A DNA stretch of 22,248 bases from CAZRIE01 sp964600075 (lineage in GTDB: Bacteria > Bacteroidota > Bacteroidia > Flavobacteriales > Flavobacteriaceae): the NCBI GenBank assembly GCA_964600075.1, contig CAZRIE010000071.1, positions 1 through 22,248 on the forward strand. Direction: 5' to 3'. The first letter of the stretch is position 1, and every line of letters starts with the position of its first letter. Of this stretch, positions 1 through 7,531 are shown in pieces. Made by a program: the position numbers and the translations under genes. The notes beneath the pieces were generated by a model, which had not been told where the DNA came from, ran no database searches, and saw nothing but the letters and a program-made list of their open reading frames with translations.

Positions 1-957
1 AGATTTTGGTGAAGAAATCCAATCGCGCAAACGCACAGGGTTTGGCGTAAAGTGATCGGTAACTATAGAATAAATTTTCCAAGCCAAAAACTTTTCGTTT
101 GCGCGATCAGATTTATAAATAATACGGAGGGCAAACTTGTCGTAAATTTCATCGAAGGCGACATTTTGGGCCTTCATCTTTCTACGGATGGAAAAAATAG
201 ATTTCATTCTCCCCTTAATGTAATAATTGAGTCCTTCCCCTTTTAGCGACTTATCGATAGTACCGGAAAAGGCATCGATATAGGCTTGTTGCTCTTCTTT
301 CGAATCTTCAATTTTGCCTTTAATATCTTCGTAAACATTCGGTTCGGTGTACTTGAGGCTCAAATCTTCAAGATCGGTCTTAATATTATATAGCCCGATA
401 CGATGTGCTAAAGGGGCATAAATATAGAGGGTCTCCGATGCCATCTGAACCTGTTTGTGTTCCGGCATGGAATCCATGGTAAGCATATTGTGATAACGAT
501 CGGCAATCTTGATAATGATTACACGAATGTCATCATGCAAGGTGAGCAACATCTTACGAAAATTTTCAGCCTGCTGTGAGGTGCTCATATCCTTTTTAAG
601 GTGTGCTATTTTCGTTAAGCCGTCTACGATACGGGCCACGGTTTCACCAAACATGCGTTCGATATCGTCTAAAGTGTAATCGGTATCTTCTACTACATCA
701 TGAAGCAATGCAGACGCTATTGAAACGGCATCGAGACCGATTTCTGAAGCGACGATTTTGGCCACGGCTATGGGGTGAAAAACATATGCCTCTCCAGATT
801 TTCTTCGCTGCTTTTTATGCGCATCTACAGCAACCTCAAATGCGGAGCGGATAAGTGTTTTATCGTCATCGGACAAATGCTGATAACTGATGCGAAGCAA
901 TTCTTTATATTGCTTTGCAATTTCCTTGTTTTCCTTTTCCAATGTACCCTGAATCAT
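1..957 (-). CDS. RelA/SpoT family (p)ppGpp synthetase/hydrolase, partial (N-terminal 319 codons)
   Basis: This is the 5' part of a bifunctional alarmone enzyme that makes and degrades (p)ppGpp in the cytoplasm during the stringent response. The reading frame is open from ATG at 957 to the window edge, so the C-terminal catalytic remainder and the TGS/ACT regulatory domains lie outside. Visible blocks are the HD hydrolase domain (HPIAVAKIVA, then LLHDVVEDTDYTL and KIADRYHNML, residues about 60-160) and the start of the synthetase domain (GRMKSIFSIRRKM, FDEIYDKFALRII, NPVRLRDWISSPKS). The HDxxED metal-site motif is intact, so hydrolase activity is expected. Whether synthetase activity is retained cannot be judged because the catalytic loop is not in the window. 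The gene is closer to a Rel/SpoT-type bifunctional enzyme than to a hydrolase-dead RelA. A short dyad lies just upstream at 972-988. Confidence 0.95.
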   Translation of the reverse strand, partial: MIQGTLEKENKEIAKQYKELLRISYQHLSDDDKTLIRSAFEVAVDAHKKQRRKSGEAYVFHPIAVAKIVASEIGLDAVSIASALLHDVVEDTDYTLDDIERMFGETVARIVDGLTKIAHLKKDMSTSQQAENFRKMLLTLHDDIRVIIIKIADRYHNMLTMDSMPEHKQVQMASETLYIYAPLAHRIGLYNIKTDLEDLSLKYTEPNVYEDIKGKIEDSKEEQQAYIDAFSGTIDKSLKGEGLNYYIKGRMKSIFSIRRKMKAQNVAFDEIYDKFALRIIYKSDRANEKFLAWKIYSIVTDHFTPNPVRLRDWISSPKS

Positions 958-971
958 ATTCAAATAAAATT

Positions 972-988
972 AGAACAATCTTTGTTCT
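972..988. promoter_or_regulatory. Short perfect dyad in the leader of the relA/spoT gene
   Basis: AGAACAA, a three-base spacer (TCT), then TTGTTCT form a perfect 7-bp inverted repeat 15-31 bases upstream of the ATG at 957. It could be an operator or a small leader hairpin. Seven base pairs with a 3-nt loop could also be chance in AT-rich DNA. No exact TAnnTTTG box was found close to it. Confidence 0.25.
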
Positions 989-1025
989 TGTACAACAAAA
1001 ATTATGCCCGTGTTTTTAGAATTTC

Positions 1026-1049
1026 AGTTGGCAGTAGTAGTTGGCAGTA
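1026..1049. repeat. 11-bp direct repeat agttggcagta, 13-bp period
   Basis: Two exact copies of agttggcagta are separated by two bases. Short tandem words of this kind are, from memory, common in flavobacterial intergenic DNA. No function is implied. The copy number may vary between strains. Confidence 0.55.
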
Positions 1050-1311
1050 TTAAGAAAAATAATGGTATCACACGAGGCTTAGACATGAAATGTGCTAATT
1101 CGAAAATTTGGCAAAATAACATGAATAATAGATAAGCCTTGGAAGGCCAGATTTTTCTTTTCCCGACCCTAAAGAGCGGAAAAACTCTCAAAAACAACCA
1201 TAATAGGGAAAAATATTACCCTTTAGGACCAATGAAGTATAATCTTCGGTTTTAAAAAACTTATCCATTATTCGATTTAGACAGGCTCTTTAACCCCAAA
1301 CTTTAAACTGC

Positions 1312-2550
1312 TTATTGCCTATCGTCAAATTGCAGATTCCGAATTCTAGCAATCAATGGCGGATGCGAGTAGTGCATAAAAACGTAGGCTGGATGAGGGG
1401 TGAGATTGCTAAGGCTATTCTTTGACAATTTTTTCAAGGATGTTATCAGGGGAAGACCCGCATAGGTATCTTTGGCATAATCATCGGCCTGGTATTCAAA
1501 TTTTCGGGATAGGTGATTCATAATCAGTTCCGTAATCTCCGAAATCGGACTGTACAAAATACCGAAGCCGACCAAGGCCGCATGAAAACTGGGGCGCGAA
1601 ACACCGATGGCGTACGATACTTCTGGATTATTAATGAAAAGGGAGAGAATGAAAAGGGTGAGCCCTGTTAAAAGAATAGATGCTACCAGATTAAAAATAA
1701 TATGTTTCCTTTTATAGTGGCCAACCTCATGGGCCAATACGGCTACTATCTCTTCTTCATCCAAATCATTGATAAGCGTGTCGTATAATGTTACCCGTTT
1801 TTCCTTTCCAAAGCCTGAAAAATACGCATTTGCTTTTGTAGACCGCTTAGAGCCGTCGATGACAAAAATGTTTTTCAGCTCGAAACCGACATGCTTGGCG
1901 TAAGCTTCGATTTTGGTTTTCAAGTTTCCATTTTCAAGGGGGGTCTGCTTATTGAACAGGGGAACGATTAATTTACTGTAAAACAAGTTCATAAATAGGG
2001 TGAAGAAGGCAACCAAGGCCCAGGCGTATATCCAAAAATTAGTACCGGCCAATTGAAAAAACCAGATGATTACCGCTAGAATGCCGCCACCTATTACCAT
2101 CATCATTAGCCAACCCTTTAACTTGTCGATAAAAAATAATTTTTTTGTCGTTTTATTAAACCCGAATTTTTCTTCGATTACAAAAGTTGAATAATACGTA
2201 AAAGGTAAAGTGATGATGTCGTTACCGATCATAATGATTCCAAAAAAGAACAATGCCATTAAAATCGTGTTTTCGGTGATACTCCTAACGATGTGGTCTA
2301 CCCACTCGAAGCCACCGAAAAATAGAAACCCTAAGGTAAGCACTAACGATACGGTCGAGGTCAATATACCGAAGTGATAGTTCGTTTTTTTGTAGGCTTG
2401 AGATTTTTGATATTCCTCTTTGTCAAAAACATCGTTTAACTCTTTGGGTATAGAGTCGTTGTAGTGTCTGGCGTTGAGGTAATCGAGTGTTGTTTCTAGA
2501 ACAAATTGTGCAATTAAAATACTAACTATGACGTAAAAAAGTATGCTCAT
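1312..2550 (-). CDS. M48 family (Ste24/CAAX protease-type) integral membrane zinc metalloprotease
   Basis: A 412-residue polytopic membrane protease of the Ste24-like M48A type. The N-terminal M48_N region has several hydrophobic segments (about 3-20, 61-80, 94-118, 148-166, 173-192). The zinc site is HEVGH at 274-278, with the third ligand in FEYQADDYA at about 351-359. The substrate-binding region NAYFSGFG starts at 241 and the C-terminal HYSHPPL motif lies at 393-399. All expected catalytic residues are present and the length is normal. Bacteria usually lack CAAX prenylation, so the likely role is quality control or processing of membrane proteins rather than CAAX cleavage; this is inference. 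The gene follows rlmB on the same strand across a 115-bp gap that contains a large hairpin at 2588-2644, so cotranscription is uncertain. Confidence 0.93.
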   Translation of the reverse strand: MSILFYVIVSILIAQFVLETTLDYLNARHYNDSIPKELNDVFDKEEYQKSQAYKKTNYHFGILTSTVSLVLTLGFLFFGGFEWVDHIVRSITENTILMALFFFGIIMIGNDIITLPFTYYSTFVIEEKFGFNKTTKKLFFIDKLKGWLMMMVIGGGILAVIIWFFQLAGTNFWIYAWALVAFFTLFMNLFYSKLIVPLFNKQTPLENGNLKTKIEAYAKHVGFELKNIFVIDGSKRSTKANAYFSGFGKEKRVTLYDTLINDLDEEEIVAVLAHEVGHYKRKHIIFNLVASILLTGLTLFILSLFINNPEVSYAIGVSRPSFHAALVGFGILYSPISEITELIMNHLSRKFEYQADDYAKDTYAGLPLITSLKKLSKNSLSNLTPHPAYVFMHYSHPPLIARIRNLQFDDRQ

Positions 2551-2587
2551 CTAAGGTTGTCTTTTGGTGTTCTTTGAAAGGTTGTCA

Positions 2588-2644
2588 GTTTCTATTGTAT
2601 TAAGTTTCAAGTTTTATTTGTTTCTAACTTGAAACAATAGAAAC
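2588..2644. repeat. Bulged inverted repeat (19 bp paired) between the rlmB-like and M48 protease genes
   Basis: The inner stem gtttcaagtt (2604-2613) pairs perfectly with aacttgaaac (2626-2635) around a 12-nt loop. The outer stem gtttctatt (2588-2596) pairs with aatagaaac (2636-2644). A 7-nt bulge (2597-2603) separates the two stems on the left side only. No T tract follows on either strand, so it is not a textbook rho-independent terminator. It lies downstream of the methyltransferase stop and about 38 bp upstream of the protease ATG, so it could end one transcript, form a 5'-UTR hairpin, or be a dispersed palindromic repeat. Confidence 0.7.
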
Positions 2645-2665
2645 CTGTGTGTTCGGCAAGGCAGG

Positions 2666-3475
2666 CTAGAAACCCCGTTGCCTTTTCGCTTCAAAGATAA
2701 GAATACCGGCCGACACCGAAACGTTCATCGAGTCTATCTCGCCCTGCATGGGGATAATGATGTTTTGGTCAGAATTTTCAAGCCATTCTTTCGAAAGTCC
2801 CGTAGATTCAGTTCCCACAATGATTGCTGAAGATTTTTTGAAATTGTTTTCTGTATAATCTCTAGAGGCCGATAGGGCAGCGCAAAAGATAGTAATGTTA
2901 TTTTTTTTTAAGAATGTGATAATGTCCGAAGTACTTCCAGTCGCAATGGTATTTGTAAAGACGCAACCAACGCTAGAACGGATAATATTCGGATTATACA
3001 AATCGGTCTTGGGGTTGGCAATGATGACCGCATCCAAATGGGCGGCATCCGCAGTGCGTAAAAGTGCACCGATGTTTCCTGGTTTTTCAGGAGCTTCTGC
3101 CACGAGGATTAAAGGATTTTTAGAAGCCACTCGCAGTTCGTCCAACGAGTTCGATTTGCCTTTGGCCACAGCAATAAGACCCTCGGTAGTTTCCCGATAA
3201 GCCAATCTTTGATAGACTTCTCTGGTAACTGCTATTACTTCGGGTCGTGATTCATATTCCTTTAAAAGCTGCGAAACTTTATCCCCCGAAATCAAGTCTG
3301 GCTGAAAAAATAGGTTCTCGATATGAAATTTCCCTTTTAAAGCAAGCTGTAACTCCCGATAGCCTTCCAACACAAAAAGGCCTGTTTTTTTCCGCTCCCG
3401 CGATTTTTCCTTTAGAAGCACTATTTTCTTGACCAAAGAATTCTGAATGCTGCTGATTCGCTTAATTTCATGCAT
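2666..3475 (-). CDS. TrmH/SpoU-family RNA 2'-O-methyltransferase (RlmB-like)
   Basis: A 269-residue SPOUT methyltransferase predicted to methylate a ribose 2'-OH in rRNA or tRNA using SAM. The N-terminal substrate-binding domain (about 8-105, including FVLEGYRELQLAL) resembles the SpoU_sub_bind domain. The three SpoU motifs are intact: EKPGNIGALLRTADA (130-144) with its arginine, IVGTESTGLS (219-228), and IPMQGEIDSMNVSVSAGILI (241-260), which contributes to the trefoil knot. The family assignment is firm. The exact target (23S G2251 as in RlmB, or another site) cannot be read from sequence, so no symbol is given. A -7 box (TACATTTG on the minus strand, 3480-3487) lies only five bases upstream of the ATG, which suggests a leaderless or nearly leaderless mRNA. 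The gene diverges from the decayed region at 3539. Confidence 0.92.
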   Translation of the reverse strand: MHEIKRISSIQNSLVKKIVLLKEKSRERKKTGLFVLEGYRELQLALKGKFHIENLFFQPDLISGDKVSQLLKEYESRPEVIAVTREVYQRLAYRETTEGLIAVAKGKSNSLDELRVASKNPLILVAEAPEKPGNIGALLRTADAAHLDAVIIANPKTDLYNPNIIRSSVGCVFTNTIATGSTSDIITFLKKNNITIFCAALSASRDYTENNFKKSSAIIVGTESTGLSKEWLENSDQNIIIPMQGEIDSMNVSVSAGILIFEAKRQRGF

Positions 3476-3479
3476 ACGG

Positions 3480-3487
3480 CAAATGTA
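3480..3487 (-). promoter_or_regulatory. Bacteroidota -7 box for the TrmH/RlmB-like gene
   Basis: The minus strand reads TACATTTG, an exact TAnnTTTG match, ending five bases before the ATG at 3475. No good TTTG -33 element was seen at the usual 19-bp spacing. If it is used, transcription would begin at or next to the start codon. Confidence 0.45.
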
Positions 3488-3538
3488 AATAAAACAGCGG
3501 TTGTCAGACCTATTGGTCGAAACCTAAAAGTAAAGACC

Positions 3539-3720
3539 ATGCAACGAATACTTATTCTTCTGGCTTTTGTTGGCCTTACGAATTGTAAAAAAAAATACCA
3601 AGGAAATAAAAAGTGAGAAAGAACTTTCGCAATCGGTGTTGGCTTCTCAAAAGACAACCTTCCCAAAGCTTTCAAAAAAGTTCTTGAGACACATGGTGGA
3701 CTGGAAAATTGGAAATCCCT
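3539..3720 (+). pseudogene. 5' remnant of a lipoprotein gene (DUF6503-like), frameshifted
   Basis: ATG at 3539 opens a lipoprotein signal peptide (MQRILILLAFVGLTNCKKK) with lipobox LTNC, but this frame stops after 25 codons. Dropping one A in the A-tract following TGT lets it read on as NTKEIKSEKELSQSV. A second shift gives DNLPKAFKKVLETHGGLENW, which resembles the N-terminus of flavobacterial DUF6503-like lipoproteins (family assignment from memory). The remainder of that family is missing: at about 3720 the homology changes to a rhodanese tail. I read this as the 5' end of a dead gene joined by deletion to another dead gene. Sequencing error at the A-tract could explain the first shift but not the missing 3' part. 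Confidence 0.6.
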
Positions 3721-3867
3721 TTCGAAGGCGAACTGTATTTTAATTGTCAATCGGGCGTACGCAGTACCAAGGCAATCGACCAACTTCGAGATTTTCGTCC
3801 GGATGCTATGTTGATCAATGTCTCCGGATGTATGAATCAAACAACCCAGCACGCTTTCAAGTATTGA
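3721..3867 (+). pseudogene. 3' remnant of a rhodanese-like domain (possibly the C-terminus of a MoeB/ThiF-type protein)
   Basis: Frame 1 reads EGELYFNCQSGVRSTKAIDQ, then LRDFRPDAMLINVSGCMNQ, ending at TGA 3865-3867. The pattern CQSGxRSxKAI, followed by a strand ending in SGGMNxW, is the C-terminal half of a rhodanese (sulfurtransferase) domain, with the active-site cysteine in CQSGVR. Here the usual glycine of SGGMN is cysteine and the final tryptophan segment is garbled (TTQHAFKY). No start codon or N-terminal rhodanese half is present. Rhodanese tails are common on MoeB/ThiF-like adenylyltransferases, and a TauE/SafE gene follows, so I infer the relic of a sulfur or molybdopterin-related cluster. 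That origin is inference. Confidence 0.6.
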
Positions 3868-3888
3868 AAACCTAATACTTCTATATAA

Positions 3889-4629
3889 ATGAGTTTCCTT
3901 ATTGTGAACACCATATACTCTTCGAAAGGTTTTGGTGGAGGTTCTAGTTATTTGGCACTGCTGACCCTTTTTTTAGATGATTTTTTTTTGCAATCCGCTC
4001 CGTCGCTTTGATTTGTAATTTGGTCGTCGGTTCAGGTAGTGCGTATCTCTATTTTAAAAACTGTCATGCCAAATTAAGGGATTTTCTTCCCTTTGTAATT
4101 ACGAGCATTCCTCTAGCTTTTATTGGTGCATCTTTTCGCCTTGAAGAGCATATTTTCTTTATCTTATTGGGATGCTTGTTGGTGGTCTCATCTATATTTT
4201 GGCTTGACAGACAGTATCCATAAAAAAAAGTGCAGAACGTATAAAACCCTACCCAAAGTAACTAAGCTATTTACTGGGTGGAGGTATGGGGTGGCTTTTA
4301 GGTTTGGTAGGAAATGGAGGCAGGATTTTTTTGACTCCTGTACTAAACCATTTGCGATGGAATAAAACTATTAAAATAGCAGCTTTAGCCAGTTTTTTTT
4401 ATTGGTCAACTCCGTTTCCGGATTGGTGGGACTTGTTCAAGCTGATATGTTGGAACTTCCTTGGAAAGAAACCATAGCTCTGGTCATGTCTGTTCTGAAA
4501 GGGGGCCAATTTGGTATTCGCCTAATTTTAAAGCGATTGACCGCAAAAGATATTAAAAGGGTGACCGCAATATTGGTTTTTGTGGTTGGTGTGCGTATTT
4601 TGGTCAAATATTTACATGAATTATTTTAA
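3889..4629 (+). pseudogene. TauE/SafE-family sulfite/anion exporter, multiply frameshifted
   Basis: The segments together spell one TauE/SafE permease spread across all three frames. Segment 1 from ATG 3889 is MSFLIVNTIYSS..GFGGGSSYLALLTLFLDD. After a shift in the T run (about 3981-3989) comes AIRSVALICNLVVGSGSAYL to SSIF (ending near 4200). Then DSIHKKKCRTYKTLPKVTKL (about 4209-4275), GGGMGWLLGLVGNGGRIFLT to LASFF (about 4278-4400), and, after a shift at a second T run, LVNSVSGLVGLVQADMLELP through KYLHELF, ending at TAA 4627-4629. An intact homologue would have about 245-250 residues. Besides the frameshifts, the usual GxGGG motif reads GNGGR and the first helix is degraded. This supports real decay rather than only homopolymer errors. 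No functional product is expected. Confidence 0.85.
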
Positions 4630-4709
4630 TCGTAAATGCTTAATGTTTAGTTGGAATTTCTCCTATTATACTTCTAAGCTTTTAGAGCAACCATTAACGA
4701 ATAATTATC

Positions 4710-5342
4710 TTGAAAATTCTTATACATCCAACATACTTTCCAAACATTGCCACCTTTGCTGTATTGGCACAGAACGATATTTGCTGGGAGGTCGCGGATA
4801 ATTACCAAAAACAGACGTATCGTAACCGCTGTTATATCTGTACGGACCAAGGCAAGCATATGCTTAGTATTCCTATTCAACATGTTGGCGGAAAGCAGGG
4901 CAGACAAAAGTATAAAGATGTATTACTCGAAAATTCATACGCTTGGCAACGCCAACATTGGCGGACCTTACAGACGGCTTACCGTACCTCACCGTTTTTT
5001 GAATTTTACGAAGATGATATCGCACCTCTATACGAGCAAGAACACGAAAGCCTAATGGCATTTAACCTGCAGACCATAAGGACTGTATGCGAATGCCTTC
5101 AGACTGAAATGCCCGAAAAGAAAACATCTAAGTTTGAGCTAGAACCAGATGGATTAAAGAATGTTAGGAAGATGGTCGTTGCTAAGGGTTCTTTTGAACT
5201 AAAACAAGAATCCTATGCACAAGTCTTCGGCGACCGCCATGGTTTTATAGCGAATACGAGCGTTTTAGATTTGCTTTTTAACGAAGGCACGAATGCATTA
5301 AGTTATTTAAAGCAGCAAAATTTAGACTTTTTACATGCTTAG
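4710..5342 (+). CDS. WbqC family protein
   Basis: A 210-residue WbqC-like protein. The family N-terminus is clear (KILIHPTYFPNIATFAVLAQ), followed by the conserved block around YRNRCYICTDQGKHMLSIPI and a tryptophan-rich segment (WQRQHWRTLQTAYRTSPFFE). WbqC proteins are often found near O-antigen or glycan genes, but their biochemical activity is not established, so no reaction is assigned. The start is TTG at 4710: an in-frame TAA lies only 15 bases upstream, and the family motif begins directly after this codon. The stop overlaps the DUF6122 gene by 8 bp, indicating translational coupling. It lies just downstream of the TauE/SafE relic; in related genomes I recall lepB in the upstream position, which would mean the left boundary has been rearranged here. 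Confidence 0.88.
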   Translation: MKILIHPTYFPNIATFAVLAQNDICWEVADNYQKQTYRNRCYICTDQGKHMLSIPIQHVGGKQGRQKYKDVLLENSYAWQRQHWRTLQTAYRTSPFFEFYEDDIAPLYEQEHESLMAFNLQTIRTVCECLQTEMPEKKTSKFELEPDGLKNVRKMVVAKGSFELKQESYAQVFGDRHGFIANTSVLDLLFNEGTNALSYLKQQNLDFLHA

Positions 5343-5655
5343 GTTTATAGTTCATTACGGTATACATTTTTTGGTTCCGATTGCAATCGGTTTGTTCTTC
5401 TTTAAAGATAACCGGTTGAAAATTGTCGTCATTCTTTTAGCGGCTATTCTTATCGACGTAGATCATCTGATTGCCGACCCTATTTTTGACCCTAACCGGT
5501 GCAGTATTGGCTTTCATCCCTTACATAGCTATTGGGCGATATCATTATACGTTGCTCTGTTGTTGTTCAAGAAAACCCGTATTTTTGGCTTAGCACTACT
5601 AATCCATATTTTTGCAGATACGATAGATTGTTGGATGCTACTTCAATCGAAATGA
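5335..5655 (+). CDS. DUF6122 family small membrane protein
   Basis: A 106-residue integral membrane protein with about four hydrophobic segments (about 8-23, 28-41, 65-78, 83-97). Unusually many conserved-looking ionisable residues sit at the segment edges: H7, H11, DVDH at 41-44, H61, H64, H91 and D95. The DxDH...HxxH...HxxxD spacing recalls membrane-bound metal-dependent hydrolases of the YdjM/DUF457 type, so a metal-binding role is possible; this is inference. It overlaps wbqC by 8 bp, so the two are probably cotranscribed. Its 3' end overlaps the convergent EEP gene by 18 bp, leaving no room for a separate terminator. Confidence 0.85.
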   Translation: MLRFIVHYGIHFLVPIAIGLFFFKDNRLKIVVILLAAILIDVDHLIADPIFDPNRCSIGFHPLHSYWAISLYVALLLFKKTRIFGLALLIHIFADTIDCWMLLQSK

Positions 5656-6660
5656 CGCCATTATCGGAAAGTGGTCGGAGTATTTCAAATCGTAGTTTTT
5701 ATGGTAGGTAACCTCCAGTGCTTCGTCGGCAAAGATAAAATCAATACGGAACGGAATATTCAGAAAATCAAAGGTCCTGCCCAAACCTGCGCCATGTTCA
5801 ATGAACGTGTCGAACATATCTCCTTTGAGAATATGGTATACGTTTGAAAACTGCGTATTGTTGAAATCGCCGCATAAAATGGTCTTATATGGACTCAAAG
5901 TTTTATGATCGGCTATCATTTTCGCCTGCCGCTGTTGCCACTTAAAAGCTTTGGTAACCCTTCTGAACAACCAATAGGAAGACTTAGATCGTAAAACTCC
6001 TGTACCGGGGCTTACTCCAAGCCCTTGCATATGAAGGTTATAAAAGCGAAGTGTATCTTCTTTATAGACAATATCAGCATAGGAACCGTTGTTCTGACTA
6101 TTGGGAAAATGTATCGTTTCGGTTTTAATAATAGGGTATTTTGAAAAGATACCCAAGTGCACTTTTTTACCGCCCTGAATTTTCTTTAAATAATGGTACG
6201 GATAGTTTAAAAAGTCTTTTTTCATATTATAACCGACTTCTTGAAAACAAATAATATCGGGTTTTTCTTTGATAATCAATGATTTGATATCATTAAAGGC
6301 ATTAGGCAAACCACCTAAGCCCCATTTATCGAAGCCACGTACGTTGTAGCTCATCACCTTCAAATCTTCTTTTAAAGATTTATTATTCCCGAACTTTAGT
6401 TTTATGAAAGTCCCCAAAGTAAAATAGCCGAAGAGAAGTATAAAGAGGGAATAACGCATCTGCTTTTTTCTTTGGAAGGCCCAATAGAGAAAAAAAAACA
6501 GATTTAAACCGACCAGAACGGGAACGGTCAAACTCAAAAACGATAAAAAGGAAAGATACTCAACGGATATATGGGGAACAGCACAGGCCGCCAGTAATAG
6601 AAAAACAAAAAAGATATTAATCGTTAGCCCGATTTTGTTGAACAATGAAAGTCCTTTCAT
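5638..6660 (-). CDS. Membrane-anchored endonuclease/exonuclease/phosphatase (EEP) family protein
   Basis: A 340-residue protein with three N-terminal hydrophobic segments (about 10-28, 37-60, 70-88) followed by an EEP domain. Catalytic motifs are complete: N106 in MSYNVRGF, E141 in ICFQEVG, H210 in YNLHMQG, D265/N267 in GDFNN, D307 in RIDFIF, and D329/H330 in SDHFP. It should therefore be a metal-dependent phosphodiesterase or phosphatase. The substrate could be nucleic acid, phospholipid or an inositol-type phosphate and cannot be told from sequence. Topology predicts that the catalytic domain follows the last transmembrane segment. It is the last gene of the mutL-rhomboid-rhomboid run, starting three bases after the preceding stop, so cotranscription is very likely. 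Confidence 0.92.
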   Translation of the reverse strand: MKGLSLFNKIGLTINIFFVFLLLAACAVPHISVEYLSFLSFLSLTVPVLVGLNLFFFLYWAFQRKKQMRYSLFILLFGYFTLGTFIKLKFGNNKSLKEDLKVMSYNVRGFDKWGLGGLPNAFNDIKSLIIKEKPDIICFQEVGYNMKKDFLNYPYHYLKKIQGGKKVHLGIFSKYPIIKTETIHFPNSQNNGSYADIVYKEDTLRFYNLHMQGLGVSPGTGVLRSKSSYWLFRRVTKAFKWQQRQAKMIADHKTLSPYKTILCGDFNNTQFSNVYHILKGDMFDTFIEHGAGLGRTFDFLNIPFRIDFIFADEALEVTYHKNYDLKYSDHFPIMASFRLK

Positions 6661-6663
6661 GTG

Positions 6664-7530
6664 TTAATCTTCTTTACCGGCTTTGAACAAAAAGTCTTTT
6701 TCAGCCTTTGATAGGCTATCGTAGCCTGATTTGCTTATTTTATCAAGTATGCCGTCTATTTTTTTCTGATGACTTTGTTTGTCATAATTCGCTTTAGTTT
6801 TTGTAGTATTACGCTGTTTGCGGTATACTGTTTTCATCGGTGCTTTTTTCTCTCCTTTTTTGAATAGGTTCACCAGACCATCTACAAATTTGGAAAAGCC
6901 TTCACCGATATCGGTGCCGTTATATAATTGTCTGGCATATACATAACCCAAGAGTGCACCACCTAGATGAGCGATACTACCACCTACGTTATCTCCTAAA
7001 GGAATTTGTACTAAATTCATCAAGACCACAAAAAGCCCTATCTGCCACAATTTTACATTGAAAAAGATAAGGCGGACCTCTTGATTGGGCATGTAGGTGC
7101 AAACAAAGATAAGTACCGCCATTACCCCGGCCGAAGCTCCTATCAATGAAGTATTGACCCCTACGAGGGTTGGGAAAATGTTATAGCTCAGCAAAAATAA
7201 TAGTCCACCTAAAATAACTCCTAAAAAATAAACGTTCAAAAATCGTTTGCCATCAAAGAGATTCAATAAAATACGCCCCGCCACATAGAGAATATACATA
7301 TTCCACAGTATATGAAAAATGCCCCCATGTAAAAACGAATAGGTAACCAACGACCAAGGTTGCACCATAAAATCGAAGAAGTCCTTCGGAAGAGCAAACC
7401 AATTCTCAATATTCGGGCCTATCAATGCGGATATCAACCCCATTATGATAAAAACGATAACGTTGATGGCAATGAGCTTTTCTGAAACGCTCAGCCTTGC
7501 ATATTGATATCGTAATCCTCCGTTCACCAT
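6664..7530 (-). CDS. Rhomboid family intramembrane serine protease (second copy)
   Basis: A 288-residue rhomboid protease. The catalytic serine is S133 in GASAGVMA and the catalytic histidine is H188 in IAHLGGALLGY. The conserved HGGIFHILWN block (H68, H73, N77) is also present. Six or so hydrophobic segments span about residues 18-200. The last 85 residues form a basic, hydrophilic cytosolic tail that is absent from the neighbouring rhomboid. It cleaves transmembrane helices of unknown partners. The start lies one base after the stop of the upstream rhomboid gene and the EEP gene starts three bases after its own stop, so the block reads as one operon. The sequence differs strongly from its neighbour, so this is an old or separate duplication, not a recent one. 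Confidence 0.94.
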   Translation of the reverse strand: MVNGGLRYQYARLSVSEKLIAINVIVFIIMGLISALIGPNIENWFALPKDFFDFMVQPWSLVTYSFLHGGIFHILWNMYILYVAGRILLNLFDGKRFLNVYFLGVILGGLLFLLSYNIFPTLVGVNTSLIGASAGVMAVLIFVCTYMPNQEVRLIFFNVKLWQIGLFVVLMNLVQIPLGDNVGGSIAHLGGALLGYVYARQLYNGTDIGEGFSKFVDGLVNLFKKGEKKAPMKTVYRKQRNTTKTKANYDKQSHQKKIDGILDKISKSGYDSLSKAEKDFLFKAGKED

Positions 7531-7531
7531 C

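Larger units (their letters stand above)
958..1311. other. Gene-free stretch between relA/spoT and the M48 protease gene
   Basis: About 350 bases without a convincing gene. It holds the dyad at 972-988 and an 11-bp direct repeat (agttggcagta at 1026-1036 and 1039-1049). A weak pair, cctaaag near 1174 and ctttagg near 1221, is too far apart to call a terminator. The rest looks like neutral AT-rich spacer. Confidence 0.6.

Noticed and set aside
603..1053. Plus-strand ORFs of 83 and 92 codons at the left edge
   Set aside because: The minus strand of 1-957 encodes a well-conserved RelA/SpoT frame with intact motifs; these are antisense shadows with no recognisable domain.
3421..3852. 143-codon minus-strand ORF overlapping the RlmB-like start and the relic region
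   Set aside because: It overlaps the start of the methyltransferase gene and runs antisense to recognisable lipoprotein and rhodanese remnants; the translation has no family features.
3889..4629. TauE/SafE relic explained purely by homopolymer sequencing errors
   Set aside because: Some shifts are at homopolymers, but the degraded GxGGG motif, the damaged N-terminus and the truncated lipoprotein/rhodanese join next door indicate real decay; read checks are still needed.
4580..4801. 73-codon plus-strand ORF bridging the TauE/SafE relic and wbqC
   Set aside because: It overlaps the end of the relic and the wbqC N-terminus in another frame; no family resemblance, and the wbqC frame is clearly the real one.
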